Shown: positions 27,740-37,040 of the stretch, piece by piece | How positions within the stretch are numbered: position 1 is the first letter of the stretch | Layout: each line of letters starts with the position of its first letter | Position numbers and translations under genes: made by a program | Notes under the pieces: generated by a model | The model's database searches: none | What the model saw: only the letters and a program-made list of their open reading frames with translations | Told to the model about the DNA's origin: nothing | Source: Alteromonas sp. KUL49 | GTDB taxonomy: Bacteria > Pseudomonadota > Gammaproteobacteria > Enterobacterales > Alteromonadaceae | Length of the DNA stretch: 64,000 nucleotides | Assembly (NCBI RefSeq): GCF_006538345.1 | Contig: NZ_BJKL01000001.1 | Location: 248,001 to 312,000, forward strand | Reading direction: 5' to 3'

Positions 27740-30592
27740 ATGAAAATAAAGCGAGTGAGATTCAGCAAGCTTATTAGCTTGGTTGTGCTGTCTATGACGC
27801 TATTCGCCTGTACCACGGCTACCGAATCTGTCGATAATGTATTGCAGCCCAGTAATTTAAGGGTAGAAGATGTTGTATTCCCTCTCAATGTGCACAGTGA
27901 AACACCCAATTTATCGTGGCATGCCAACCTTGTTACTCAGTCACATTATCAGATCCAAGTGGCATCAAGTCTCGATCTTCTAGTGAGTGGTGCACCTGAT
28001 CTGTGGGACAGCGGCAAGATTAAAGGCCAGCAATCACTTCATGTCCCTTATAGTGGTGAACCACTATTTTCTCGTGATACTGCGTATTGGCGTGTGCGAG
28101 TATGGAGCAGTGAAAATGCTACGCCCACACCGTGGAGTGATACTGGTGTCTGGGAAGTAGGTCTGGTCAATCACAGTGATTGGCAGGCAAAGTGGCTCCA
28201 AGTGGCATTGCCGGAGCAAGCGGTAACAACACCTGATGTTATGCAATGGATGCGTTACGCGGCTGACTTAGAAAATCCTAAACTGCCAGCTTCAAAAGTA
28301 GCCACACAAGAGCGTGTTTTAAAACAACTTGAAGCGAGCGCAACCGCGGGTTTATTCAGATATGAGTTTGATGTAAGCGCCTCAGCCACAATTGTAAAGG
28401 CGAGACTGCATAGTACAGCGGGTGGTTATTACGAGATCTTTATCAATGGTAGCAAAGTCGATGACCGAATTATGGACCCTGGGCAAACAGACTTTGACAA
28501 ACGTATTTTGTATAACACCGATGATGTTGTGGAACTGGTGGAGACAGGGACTAACGTGATCGCGGTGCACTTAGGGAGTGGGTGGTATGACGAAGCCATC
28601 GCGTTTAGTAAATGGGATAATCCAGATGCTGCGCCAGGCTCTTCAAGTACCCGTTCGTTGTCATTCGGGCAGCCTACCTTTATTGCGCAACTAGAGCTCA
28701 CCTATAGTGACGGGAGTACCCAAGTGGTTGCGACTAGTGATAAATGGTTAACCCACGCTTCGCCAGTGCTCAAAGAAGGGCTTTTCTCTGGTGAACTTTT
28801 TGATGCTAACCAGCAAATAGAAGGCTGGAACGACAACACTGATATTGACGTAAGTACTTGGGTTAATGCCAAAGCACTAGAACACTGGCCTACCCAGGTA
28901 CTAGAGCCTCAGCGACTACCACCAATTACTGCGCAAGAGCAGTTAACCCCTGTTGAGATATTTCACCCTAAAGAAGGGGTATGGGTATATGACTTCGGGC
29001 AAAACTTTACTGGAGTTCCAACGCTCGATATCGCTAAGCTTGGCCTTGCACCTCAGCAAGCTGTGTTCTTAAGATACGGTGAGTGGGTTGATGCTTATGG
29101 CAATGTGAGCCTGAAATCAGGCGGTGGCGCACCCTTATTGAAGCAAGCTGACGGATATATAGCGTCAGATACTATTAATACCACGTGGACGCCGAGTTTT
29201 ACGTGGCACGGCTTCCGATATGTGGAGGTAACTGGTCTATCAGAAGCGCCGCCACTTGATGCGATTTCAGCACATTTGGTGCGCAGCAATGTAGATACTG
29301 TGGGGCAGTTCGAAAGCTCTGATCCGTTAATCAACCGTATTCACGACACTGCTTTATGGGGTTATGAAAGCAACCTCATGGCACTGCCTATGGATTGTCC
29401 GATCAGAGAGCGAGCAGGCTGGACCGGAGATGCTCATGCGGCGCTAATTACCGGTAATTACAATTTTGATATGACGAACTTTTGGTCAAAGTACCTTGGC
29501 GATTTTAGAACTGCGGCCTTTATTGCACCAGCCGTTGTTCCCGGAAAGCGTACCCATGGACCCAATTTTGATTGGGCTGCGGCCGAAGTAATGATTGCAT
29601 GGGAGCACTACCGTCATAACGGTGATATCCAACTACTTAAGCAGCAGTACGAGAGTATGTTGGAATACATGAATGCGGGCGAAGCAGAGCTAGAAAACAA
29701 TTTACTTCGCAAAGGGTATGGCGATTGGTGCGATCCAGTAGTAACGCCGGGTACGCCTCGAGTGAATGGTCGTTGTAGCCCTCAGCATACAACGCCTACA
29801 CAAACGAGTTCAGCTTTTTATGCCCATACCGCCAACCTCATGTCGAAGATAGCGAATGTACTGAACAAACCCAATGACGTTGAGCGGTTCTCGACACTAT
29901 TTAACACCATAGCCAATCAATTCAATGTGGAGTTTTTTGATCAGCAGAGCAGCAGTTATGGTAGTCAAACAGCGAACGCGCTGGCGATTATGCTAGATAT
30001 AGCACCAGACGAGATTAAGCCCAAAGTGGCTAAAGCGATTCATGATGATGTAGTTAATAACTGGCGCGGTCATGCTTCTGTGGGCGCACTGGGGCAAACT
30101 TACGTTTATCGCGCACTGAGTGACTACGGGTATGCAGACACAGCCTTCAACATTTTTAAAGCAGAAGGTTACCCCGGATATCAATATTTATTTGAAGAGT
30201 TGAATGCGACCACGCTGTGGGAACGCAAAGGTTTTTACGATCCTAAACAAGACCCCGATGGCACAATAGGTCCAGGCTTCTCGCTTAATCACCCATTTCA
30301 TAGTGGTTACGACGGCTGGTTTTATGAAGGTTTAGGCGGTATTCGTCCCTTCGACGATACCGTAGGCTATCAGCAATTCCATTTAAAGCCTCAATTCGTA
30401 ACGGGATTAGACTGGGTAAAAGTATCATATGAAACCGGATATGGTGTCATTGAAAGCCGTTGGCGTCGCGAAGCTGGAAAAGTCACATGGGAATTCACAA
30501 TACCCAATAACACTCAAGGCTTTGTTGATGTAAACGGTAATGAACCAAAATGGTACACCGCAGGGCACTACACTCTCAGTATCTCGGAATAA
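27740..30592 (+). CDS. GH78 alpha-L-rhamnosidase, lipoprotein (copy 2)
   Basis: A 950-residue lipoprotein (lipobox LFAC, Cys24). Domain order as in copy 1: N-terminal fibronectin-like region (YQIQVASSLDLLVSGAPDLWDSG), lectin-like domain, (alpha/alpha)6 barrel and C-terminal sandwich. The barrel signature is MDCPIRERAGWTGDAHAA near residue 552, differing from DCPQRDERLGWTGD of copy 1 but retaining the Glu between two arginines. TTLWERKGF near residue 835 replaces the usual WE-W-S block. The differences suggest another linkage or sulfation preference. It is divergent from GH105 copy 2 and followed by a repeat element rather than a simple terminator. Confidence 0.94.
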   Translation: MKIKRVRFSKLISLVVLSMTLFACTTATESVDNVLQPSNLRVEDVVFPLNVHSETPNLSWHANLVTQSHYQIQVASSLDLLVSGAPDLWDSGKIKGQQSLHVPYSGEPLFSRDTAYWRVRVWSSENATPTPWSDTGVWEVGLVNHSDWQAKWLQVALPEQAVTTPDVMQWMRYAADLENPKLPASKVATQERVLKQLEASATAGLFRYEFDVSASATIVKARLHSTAGGYYEIFINGSKVDDRIMDPGQTDFDKRILYNTDDVVELVETGTNVIAVHLGSGWYDEAIAFSKWDNPDAAPGSSSTRSLSFGQPTFIAQLELTYSDGSTQVVATSDKWLTHASPVLKEGLFSGELFDANQQIEGWNDNTDIDVSTWVNAKALEHWPTQVLEPQRLPPITAQEQLTPVEIFHPKEGVWVYDFGQNFTGVPTLDIAKLGLAPQQAVFLRYGEWVDAYGNVSLKSGGGAPLLKQADGYIASDTINTTWTPSFTWHGFRYVEVTGLSEAPPLDAISAHLVRSNVDTVGQFESSDPLINRIHDTALWGYESNLMALPMDCPIRERAGWTGDAHAALITGNYNFDMTNFWSKYLGDFRTAAFIAPAVVPGKRTHGPNFDWAAAEVMIAWEHYRHNGDIQLLKQQYESMLEYMNAGEAELENNLLRKGYGDWCDPVVTPGTPRVNGRCSPQHTTPTQTSSAFYAHTANLMSKIANVLNKPNDVERFSTLFNTIANQFNVEFFDQQSSSYGSQTANALAIMLDIAPDEIKPKVAKAIHDDVVNNWRGHASVGALGQTYVYRALSDYGYADTAFNIFKAEGYPGYQYLFEELNATTLWERKGFYDPKQDPDGTIGPGFSLNHPFHSGYDGWFYEGLGGIRPFDDTVGYQQFHLKPQFVTGLDWVKVSYETGYGVIESRWRREAGKVTWEFTIPNNTQGFVDVNGNEPKWYTAGHYTLSISE

Positions 30593-30606
30593 CGTTTCTG
30601 ATATTG

Positions 30607-30712
30607 GAGAGGGAGTAATGGATCTTTTACAGCCGTCTTCGGCATGGATGCCGAAGCCGAGCCCCCATGGATGGGTTTACGGCGTGCAGTAAAAGACCCA
30701 TAGCTCCCTCTC
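30607..30712. repeat. Nested palindromic intergenic (REP-like) element
   Basis: A 106-bp foldback. The outer arms GAGAGGGAG (30607-30615) and CTCCCTCTC (30704-30712) are reinforced by CTTTTAC / GTAAAAG just inside. The core contains the perfect hairpin TTCGGCAT-gg-ATGCCGAA (30638-30655) and then CCCATGGATGGG. The phrase CCCCCATGGATGGGTTTACG is, from memory, common in intergenic repeats of Alteromonadales. It lies between two convergent genes and may end both transcripts. Confidence 0.7.
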
Positions 30713-30768
30713 AACGCGGCCTAAACTGGTATTACCCTTGGCCAGTGATTGATTTGGAAGAGTTAAAA

Positions 30769-31083
30769 CTACTCTAGATGAAACACTTTGTTGATAGGGG
30801 TTACTATCGGAGAGTTATCGTCGTTTGTTTCCATGATGTCGGCCATGAAGGCCCACCATTTTTTAACGATTGGGGTGAGTGGTAGATTGTCCATACCGTG
30901 ATCGTCAGTGCGCTTTAGTACGGCAAATAACTTATTTGATGATGGCTCATGAAATATAGAGTAATCGGATACCCCTGCTTCTTTTAATGCAGTCACCAGT
31001 TCTGGCCATATCTCGTCATGACGTTTTTCGTATTCTGCTTCATAACCGGGCAGAAGTTGCATTACAAAAGCAATTTTTTCCAT
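30769..31083 (-). CDS. rhaM: L-rhamnose mutarotase
   Basis: Interconverts the anomers of L-rhamnose so that the freed sugar can be isomerised. The 104-residue length is that of the family. [22 protein letters not shown] (residues 1-22) ends in His22, the residue proposed as catalytic in E. coli RhaM. DYSIFHE and the Trp-rich end [11 protein letters not shown] are also characteristic. It has no signal peptide and works in the cytoplasm. No rhamnose isomerase, kinase or aldolase is in the window, so the rest of rhamnose catabolism must be elsewhere. It is 83 nt downstream of the DUF4861 gene, with a terminator in between, so the two are probably separately transcribed. Confidence 0.93.
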   Translation of the reverse strand: MEKIAFVMQLLPGYEAEYEKRHDEIWPELVTALKEAGVSDYSIFHEPSSNKLFAVLKRTDDHGMDNLPLTPIVKKWWAFMADIMETNDDNSPIVTPINKVFHLE

Positions 31084-31106
31084 GGTTGTCGTCCAATATT
31101 TTGAGT

Positions 31107-31133
31107 CTAAAAAAGCCTGCGATTGGGCAGGCT
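31107..31133 (-). terminator. Rho-independent terminator after the DUF4861 gene
   Basis: On the minus strand AGCCTGC and GCAGGCT pair (31127-31133 with 31114-31120) and a run of T follows. Confidence 0.85.
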
Positions 31134-31166
31134 ATAGTTTTAATTTTATTGATGAAAATGTTGTAA

Positions 31167-32081
31167 CTAGTTCATGCCATCTAGGTAAGACTGCCAAGCG
31201 CTATCTGTGGTTATCTCGCCAGCACCTTGCCATGCAAAGCCAGCCTTGTACGACAAGTGACCATTTTCATCGGTAGTAGTGAACATCCAAATGTGACTTT
31301 CGTCTTTTACGTCACTTGGCATATGTTCAATGCCTTCGACTAAGGCTGGCGATAACAATGCACCTGTACCCACACCTAGATCATCGATAGTTTCCCATGC
31401 TGATATACGGCCTGTGTCTTTATTGTAGGCAACGGTAGCTTTTTCATCATGTGTTGCCACACCAATCGCAATGGGTAGAGCAGCAGGCTCACCATCGAGT
31501 GTAAATACAGAGTCTACTTGGAAAAGCTGTGTACCAAGGGGTAAGGAAATAGTTTTCATTTCTTTAACGATACCCAGTGGTGTGTACCACTCGTACTGCA
31601 GTCTGAAAACAACTTTTTCGCCACCATTTTCGAGTACTTCATAGGTTTTATAGCTGTGTGCCGTATAGGGTTTCCCTTCCACCCAAATGGCAGTGCCACC
31701 GACGCCACGACTAATACCGGTGTGGTATGGGTCGTAACCTTCGCCGTGATCTTCATGATAAGAAACCCCTTCTGTATGGGCTTTGTACCACTTGTCGATA
31801 ATTGAATAGTCTACTCGTTTAAACCATGCATCTACGCCACTTGAATGACCCTTTAACGGCGCCGCTGGACCATATACACGAAATGCCACCTTGTCGTTTT
31901 CCCACGCAAAGTCGTCTCTTCGTTCAGGGACAAACCTTCCGTACGCCATAACGCTTGGGATCGATGGTTCGGCACTCGCTGTTGTACTCATATCTTCGGT
32001 AGTTTGACATCCGGTGAGTAGTACACCTGAACCAAGAATGGCCGCTAATACTTTTTGCTTTAATTTCATGTTGTTAGTCAT
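31167..32081 (-). CDS. DUF4861 lipoprotein
   Basis: A lipoprotein of about 304 residues (lipobox LTGC). It matches DUF4861 (PF16153) as I know it from pectin and rhamnogalacturonan loci: RFVPERRDDFAWENDKVAFR near the front, GHSSGVDAWFKRVDYSIIDKWY, YHEDHGEGYDPYHTGISRG and GGTAIWVEGKPY in the middle, and FTTTDENGHLSYKAGFAW at the end. The family is thought to be a CAZyme-like enzyme but its reaction is not something I can state. Start: the first in-frame codon at 32156 gives a long unlikely leader; ATG 32081, preceded by GGGAAA, opens the signal peptide. It is divergent from a sulfatase and next to rhaM. Confidence 0.8.
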   Translation of the reverse strand: MTNNMKLKQKVLAAILGSGVLLTGCQTTEDMSTTASAEPSIPSVMAYGRFVPERRDDFAWENDKVAFRVYGPAAPLKGHSSGVDAWFKRVDYSIIDKWYKAHTEGVSYHEDHGEGYDPYHTGISRGVGGTAIWVEGKPYTAHSYKTYEVLENGGEKVVFRLQYEWYTPLGIVKEMKTISLPLGTQLFQVDSVFTLDGEPAALPIAIGVATHDEKATVAYNKDTGRISAWETIDDLGVGTGALLSPALVEGIEHMPSDVKDESHIWMFTTTDENGHLSYKAGFAWQGAGEITTDSAWQSYLDGMN

Positions 32082-32238
32082 AGGGTTTCCCGTAATCTCA
32101 GCTCCACGAGCCGCATGCAATGATTCAAAACTATGTATTTGTGATTGATGTTGCATTATAGTGACTGGAAATGCAATTTAAGTTTGCCGATTTGTTAAAT
32201 TGGCGCCTACACTACTACTGAGTGTTCAGAGGTATAAG

Positions 32239-33711
32239 ATGAAGCGACGCAGTTTTATTTTGGGTGGTGCTGGTGTGGCCGCCGCAGCAGCGGCATACCA
32301 GTTTGGTTGGCTATCTGAGTTAAAAAAGACATACCCAAATGTTCTTATGCTTATTGTGGATGACTTAAATGACTGGGTAGGTTCTCTGGGAGGACACCCC
32401 AACGCTCGCACCCCAAATATAGATAGGCTAGCGAGTCAGGCAACGGTATTTACCAATGCCCACGCGCCCGCGCCCATTTGTGGACCCTCACGGGCGAGTA
32501 TAATGACAGGTTTGGCTCCCGCCACGACTGGCATTTATGGCCATGTTCACGATGATGATATCAAACAAGCCAATGATAAAGCTGCTCAATCCATATTTTT
32601 AAGCGAGTACTTTAAGTCCCATGGATATTACACCGCTGCAGTGGGCAAGGTGTTTCACCAAGAGGTTGCTGGTGGAAGTTTTGATGATTATGGCGGTCGA
32701 GTGAAGCTCTTTGGTCCATACCCAGAAGAGAATTTTAAATGGGACCAACCAAAAACCAGCACGGATTGGGGACCATTTCCAGAACGTGATGAGCAAATGC
32801 CAGATTATGATTCTGCGAAATGGATGATCGGCAAATTAAACGAGCAGCACGATAAACCTTTCTTCATGGCATGCGGTTTCTTGCGACCTCATGTGCCATG
32901 GCATGTGCCCAAAAAGTGGTTCGATATGCATCCTATCGAAACAATTCAACGCCCTCCATACTTGGCTAATGATCTCGATGACGTGCCAGAAATTGCACGA
33001 CGAATTACCGACCATCCGATGATGCCCACTACCCAGTGGGCAATTGAGAATAATGAATACGAAAACATTATTCAGGGCTATTTGGCCAGTGTATCGTTTG
33101 TCGACTCGTGTGTAGGCATGGTTTTGGATGCCCTTGAGCAAAGTGAGTACGCAGATAACACCGCTGTGGTTTTATGGGGAGATCACGGTTATCACATTGG
33201 TGAAAAAGACAAGTTTGCCAAAATGACCCTATGGGACAGAGCTTCTCGTACACCACTTATCATTCAACCACCTAGATCCCAATGGGGGAAAGACGGGGCG
33301 CAAGTTACCAATAGACCTGTGAGTCTGCTCGATCTTTACCCTACTCTAGTCAAAATGTGTGGTTTACCGCCTAACCCACTTAACCAAGGACGAGATATCA
33401 GTCCACTCATTGATAACCCGAACGCGCCTTGGCAACACGCCGCGGTAACGACTTACGGCCCCAATAATCATGCTGTGAAAACTGAGCAGTATCGATACAT
33501 TCGTTATGAAGATGGTTCTGAAGAACTTTACGATCACAAGAGGGACCCCAATGAATGGGACAATGTTGCCGATGACCCCAGTTACTTCCAGATAAAAGCG
33601 GAGTTACAAGCTTATCTTCCAACAGAGAACGCTCAGTGGTCCTCAGTCTCTCAATACCGTGGAAATGATTACTTTACTGAATTAACCGATCGAGCACAGC
33701 AGACCGATTGA
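32239..33711 (+). CDS. S1-type sulfatase, iduronate-2-sulfatase-like, Tat-exported
   Basis: A 491-residue sulfatase starting at ATG 32239 (AGAGG 7 nt upstream). The N-terminus KRRSFILGGAGVAAAAAAYQ has a twin-arginine motif, so it is exported folded, unlike the other three sulfatases, which use Sec or lipoprotein signals. NVLMLIVDDLNDWVGSLGG gives the metal ligands, APICGPSRASIMTG the formylglycine Cys with a consensus C-G-P-S-R, then FLRPHVPWHVPKKWFD, WGDHGYHIGEKDKFAKMTLW and EELYDHKRDPNEWDN, all as in iduronate-2-sulfatase-like (S1_7 type) enzymes. Ulvan contains iduronate and sulfated rhamnose, so either could be the target. It lies 210 bp before the receptor gene. Confidence 0.93.
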   Translation: MKRRSFILGGAGVAAAAAAYQFGWLSELKKTYPNVLMLIVDDLNDWVGSLGGHPNARTPNIDRLASQATVFTNAHAPAPICGPSRASIMTGLAPATTGIYGHVHDDDIKQANDKAAQSIFLSEYFKSHGYYTAAVGKVFHQEVAGGSFDDYGGRVKLFGPYPEENFKWDQPKTSTDWGPFPERDEQMPDYDSAKWMIGKLNEQHDKPFFMACGFLRPHVPWHVPKKWFDMHPIETIQRPPYLANDLDDVPEIARRITDHPMMPTTQWAIENNEYENIIQGYLASVSFVDSCVGMVLDALEQSEYADNTAVVLWGDHGYHIGEKDKFAKMTLWDRASRTPLIIQPPRSQWGKDGAQVTNRPVSLLDLYPTLVKMCGLPPNPLNQGRDISPLIDNPNAPWQHAAVTTYGPNNHAVKTEQYRYIRYEDGSEELYDHKRDPNEWDNVADDPSYFQIKAELQAYLPTENAQWSSVSQYRGNDYFTELTDRAQQTD

Positions 33712-33725
33712 AAACTAGCGACGTA

Positions 33726-33753
33726 TTACCATAGATATATGATGGTAAGGCCA
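33726..33753 (+). promoter_or_regulatory. Predicted GntR/FCD operator, site 3, with an inverted repeat
   Basis: TGGTAAGGCCA at 33743-33753, identical to site 1, lies 168 bp before the receptor start. It overlaps the right arm of an inverted repeat, TTACCAT (33726-33732) and ATGGTAA (33742-33748), which could be a second dimer site. Confidence 0.6.
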
Positions 33754-33825
33754 GTTATGTAGCATGGTTAAAAATTGGTCTTTTTAAGGCTTTTTACGGA
33801 ATATTTGACTGGATATGAAAACTTT

Positions 33826-33851
33826 TTGTTAATTATGCTTGTTAATTATGC
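33826..33851 (+). repeat. Tandem perfect 13-bp repeat upstream of receptor 1
   Basis: TTGTTAATTATGC at 33826-33838 is repeated without spacer at 33839-33851. TTGACT (33805-33810) lies upstream at promoter-like distance, so the repeat overlaps a possible -10 region. Confidence 0.45.
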
Positions 33852-33921
33852 AAATTGTATTTACATTATGTTTGCGAATTATGAACACATGACACACGTA
33901 CGCACACTTGGGAGCAACATA

Positions 33922-36900
33922 ATGAAAAGTCACTATTTCAATAGAACGACCATTGCAGTCTCTATTGCTTGTGCACTGGCATCAGTGCCAGTAATCGCGC
34001 AAGAACAAGCAGATAGCGCGGATTCAGATGATACCGTAGAGATTATTGAGGTTTCGGGGATCAGAAGTGCACTCATCAGCGCACTCAACGAAAAACGCGG
34101 CGCTTCGAATATTAAAGAGGTTATTCAAGCAGAAGATATTGGTAAGCTGCCTGACCAAAACTTGGCTGAAGTGCTTGAAAACGTCACAGGCGTGCAAATT
34201 GATAGAACAAGTGGTGTGGGTACTGGCGTTCAAATACGTGGTACCGACGCGAACCGAATCGAAATTAATGGTGTTTCTACGGTAGGATCAGGTGCAGGAA
34301 GAACTGGGATAAGCTTCCAAGATATTCCCGCAGCGCTTATTTCATCACTAGAAGTGACCAAAGCGCCAACGGCAAGAACCATTGAAGGTTCTGTGGGCGG
34401 TACAATTAATCTAAAAACGCTTCGTGGTAACAGCTTAAAAGACACGTTAATGCAGTTCCGCGTACAAGCTGAAAATAGCAACCTCGCAGACGAAACCACA
34501 CCGCGTATATCGGGAACATTCGGTGACAATTGGCAAACGGATGCAGGTAAACTAGGTGTTGTAATCACGGGTAGCTATGCTGAGCAGGAAGTGGCGTCAG
34601 CAGAACCTCGCTTTGACCGAGACCGTGTGGTCATGCCTGATTCTGGTTTAAACAGCGCAGAAGCATTTCCATTTTTGCGTACGCAATTTCTCGACCAGCC
34701 TTTTCAGAAACGTTCTTACGAAACTAAAAACCTTACAGCATCATTCGAGTTGGAACCGACCGAAGACTTAAAGTTCTATTTCGACGCCACGATCAATGAT
34801 CAACAAGAAGCTAACCGCGGTGCGAGAACCCTGTTCTCTGGTACTGGTGGTAACCCCGTTATTAATAACACTACAAACACTGGCTTTGAGACCGTGAATT
34901 TGGGCAGTGTTGATGGTGAGTTTGGTCGATTAAATCTAGGTGAAGTGCAAGTAGTCACTAGTGGTATTTTGGGTGTTGGCGTAAGCGATGACGGCAGTGT
35001 TATTGACCCGAACCTACGTGCGTCTAACAATACTGGTGCTCGTGAAACTGTAAGTACAGTGTTTGCGTTGGGTACAGAATGGCAAAGAGAGAGCTACAAG
35101 TTAACGGCAGAACTCGCTTACTCAGGCTCAGAAACCGACAATACGTCATTGAACACCACGCTAGATTTCATTAATCCTAATGGTCCGCAAGTCGGTCCTG
35201 ATACGCGTAATGACAATGGTACACCGGCAATATTCAATATATCAAACAACACCTTTGAGTTTGGCATTGCTCAAGGTTTACCCGAGACACCAACCACTGG
35301 ACAACTACTTGACCCTGCCAATTATGCATTGCGTTCGGTCGGGCAAGGCCTAACACAGCGAGAAGGAAGTGAGCTTGCAGCTCGCACTGATATTGAGTAC
35401 TACCTTGAAGACGTTCCCTTCTTCACCCAGCTTAATGCGGGCCTTCGTTGGAGTCGCATCGAAAACTCTCTTGACCGCTCTTCTGCATCGAATAGTTTTG
35501 GTAACTGGGATAGACCGCGAGCAGATTTGTTTAGCGACATCATTGTGGCCGGACCAAACAACTTTAACGGTGGGGATAATCGTACTTTATTTATTTCAGA
35601 CTACCTTATTGTTGACCCAGAATTGTCGTTCAATAGTCCTCAGTCTGTCATAAACTCAATCAATGACGCTATTGTGGCGAACAATGCGCTACGTGGTTCT
35701 GATGTGAACGAGTTGCTGTCTGAGCAAGTCGTGAACGTATCGTCGTTCTTTGATATTGAAGAAGAGACTACAGCCTTGTATGTCCAAGGTGACTACGAAG
35801 CTGAATTTGGCGATATTTTTGTCAGCGGTAATCTTGGTGTGCGCTATGTCGCCACAGATATTACTTCTGTAGGTGCTCAGGAAGTTAATGGTCAAACGGT
35901 AATTACCACCGAAACCAGCGACTATGATTTTGTATTACCTCGACTAAACGTGAATGCAGAAGTAGCTGAAGACGTTATTCTTCGCTTGGGTGTGGGTAAA
36001 GATATTCGTCGTCCGAACTTTGAAGATCTCTCCACTTCTGCAACATTTGGTGCAGGTGCCTCTGCAACTGTAAATATTGGTAACCCTGCGCTACAGCCAG
36101 AACAAATTTGGTCGTATGACCTGTCACTTGAATACTACTTCACACCTTCAAGTATGGTGAGTATTGGGTTCTTCCACAAAGAAAGAACCGACCTGATTAC
36201 TCAAGTGCGCGAAGAGCCAGACGAGCCAATCGGCCCAACAGGACAGATCGAGCGTGACGTTACAGACCCTTGTGAAGGCGGCGGTATCTTTAACCCGAAC
36301 GTTCCACCCGAGAACTACAATGTATTCTCTAGCCGCACTGATACCTTTGGTATTTGTGTACCGGTAAGTACCAACATCAATGCTGACGGTACTGAAACTC
36401 AGTCAGGTGTTGAAGTGGCGTTGCAATACGACCTCAATGAGTTTGAAGACTCGTTAGGTTGGGCGTCAGGCTTTGGTATTATCGCAAACTATACCTACCA
36501 AGAGTCAGGCGAGGCGTTGGATGAGTTCCGTTTTGCCTCTGCACCCATCAACCAGATCTTAGGAAGAACGGATACCGACAACAGCACCCCAACGCTGGCT
36601 GATGATGTGGTTACTCAGCGTATTACGTTAAATAAACTGTCTGAAAATGCTTACAACTTCACTGTGTTTTATGACAAGTATGGGTTTAGTGCCCGTTTGC
36701 GCTACACCTGGAGAGATGCATTCTCTGAAGAGTTAAGCCGTATGCGTTTTAACATTCCACCAATTGTGGGTGCGCGTGGTCAGCTTAATATGAGCCTGAG
36801 CTATGAAATTAACGATCAGTACACCGTGGGTATTGAAGGTGTGAACCTTACTCGCGAAGACCGTACTCGTTGGTGTTTCAACGAAGGCGCGCTTTTGTGT

Positions 36901-36954
36901 GAGCAAAACCTTACCGACCGCCGAGTCACTATCGGTATTACTGGTAAGTTGTAA
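33922..36954 (+). CDS. TonB-dependent receptor (oligosaccharide importer) 1
   Basis: An outer-membrane beta-barrel that imports large ligands using TonB energy; here probably ulvan oligosaccharides. ATG 33922 has GGGAG 7 nt upstream and opens a Sec signal (cut at VIA/QEQ); longer in-frame starts lack any signal. The mature 1010-residue product shows VEIIEVSGIRSALISALNEK, the IAEDIGKLPDQN-type plug start (QAEDIGKLPDQNLAEVLENV), GVQIDRTSG, GGTINLKT and the barrel. This is the TIGR01782-like type of Alteromonadales and Xanthomonadales. It sits between the sulfatase and PL25, carries an operator in its promoter and ends in two hairpins, so it is probably monocistronic. Confidence 0.95.
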   Translation: MKSHYFNRTTIAVSIACALASVPVIAQEQADSADSDDTVEIIEVSGIRSALISALNEKRGASNIKEVIQAEDIGKLPDQNLAEVLENVTGVQIDRTSGVGTGVQIRGTDANRIEINGVSTVGSGAGRTGISFQDIPAALISSLEVTKAPTARTIEGSVGGTINLKTLRGNSLKDTLMQFRVQAENSNLADETTPRISGTFGDNWQTDAGKLGVVITGSYAEQEVASAEPRFDRDRVVMPDSGLNSAEAFPFLRTQFLDQPFQKRSYETKNLTASFELEPTEDLKFYFDATINDQQEANRGARTLFSGTGGNPVINNTTNTGFETVNLGSVDGEFGRLNLGEVQVVTSGILGVGVSDDGSVIDPNLRASNNTGARETVSTVFALGTEWQRESYKLTAELAYSGSETDNTSLNTTLDFINPNGPQVGPDTRNDNGTPAIFNISNNTFEFGIAQGLPETPTTGQLLDPANYALRSVGQGLTQREGSELAARTDIEYYLEDVPFFTQLNAGLRWSRIENSLDRSSASNSFGNWDRPRADLFSDIIVAGPNNFNGGDNRTLFISDYLIVDPELSFNSPQSVINSINDAIVANNALRGSDVNELLSEQVVNVSSFFDIEEETTALYVQGDYEAEFGDIFVSGNLGVRYVATDITSVGAQEVNGQTVITTETSDYDFVLPRLNVNAEVAEDVILRLGVGKDIRRPNFEDLSTSATFGAGASATVNIGNPALQPEQIWSYDLSLEYYFTPSSMVSIGFFHKERTDLITQVREEPDEPIGPTGQIERDVTDPCEGGGIFNPNVPPENYNVFSSRTDTFGICVPVSTNINADGTETQSGVEVALQYDLNEFEDSLGWASGFGIIANYTYQESGEALDEFRFASAPINQILGRTDTDNSTPTLADDVVTQRITLNKLSENAYNFTVFYDKYGFSARLRYTWRDAFSEELSRMRFNIPPIVGARGQLNMSLSYEINDQYTVGIEGVNLTREDRTRWCFNEGALLCEQNLTDRRVTIGITGKL

Positions 36955-36970
36955 AACCTGTATCACTACG

Positions 36971-36995
36971 ACTAGGCACTTAGTGTGTGCCTAGT
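36971..36995 (+). terminator. Hairpin after receptor 1
   Basis: ACTAGGCAC (36971-36979) and GTGCCTAGT (36987-36995), perfect 9-bp stem with a 7-nt loop; no T-run follows, but a second hairpin with one is 13 nt downstream. Confidence 0.55.
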
Positions 36996-37008
36996 TAACT
37001 TTAACTGG

Positions 37009-37036
37009 AAACTCCGTCTGAAAGGTCGGAGTTTTT
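37009..37036 (+). terminator. Rho-independent terminator after receptor 1, overlapping the PL25 leader
   Basis: AAACTCCG (37009-37016) and CGGAGTTT (37027-37034) with a T-run to 37036. The downstream arm supplies GGAG at 37028-37031, the only candidate ribosome site for a TTG start at 37041. Confidence 0.78.
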
Positions 37037-37040
37037 CGCG

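Noticed and set aside
30727..30737. TGGTATTACCC, resembling the GntR/FCD operator
   Set aside because: It fits the general FadR-like pattern but not the AAGGCC core, and lies downstream of two convergent genes rather than before a start.
33826..33851. CRISPR-like repeat
   Set aside because: Only two 13-bp units without spacers and no cas genes.
33775..33921. Longer N-terminus for receptor 1 from TTG 33775
   Set aside because: The extra 49 residues have no signal character and cover the promoter repeats; ATG 33922 has GGGAG and a signal peptide.
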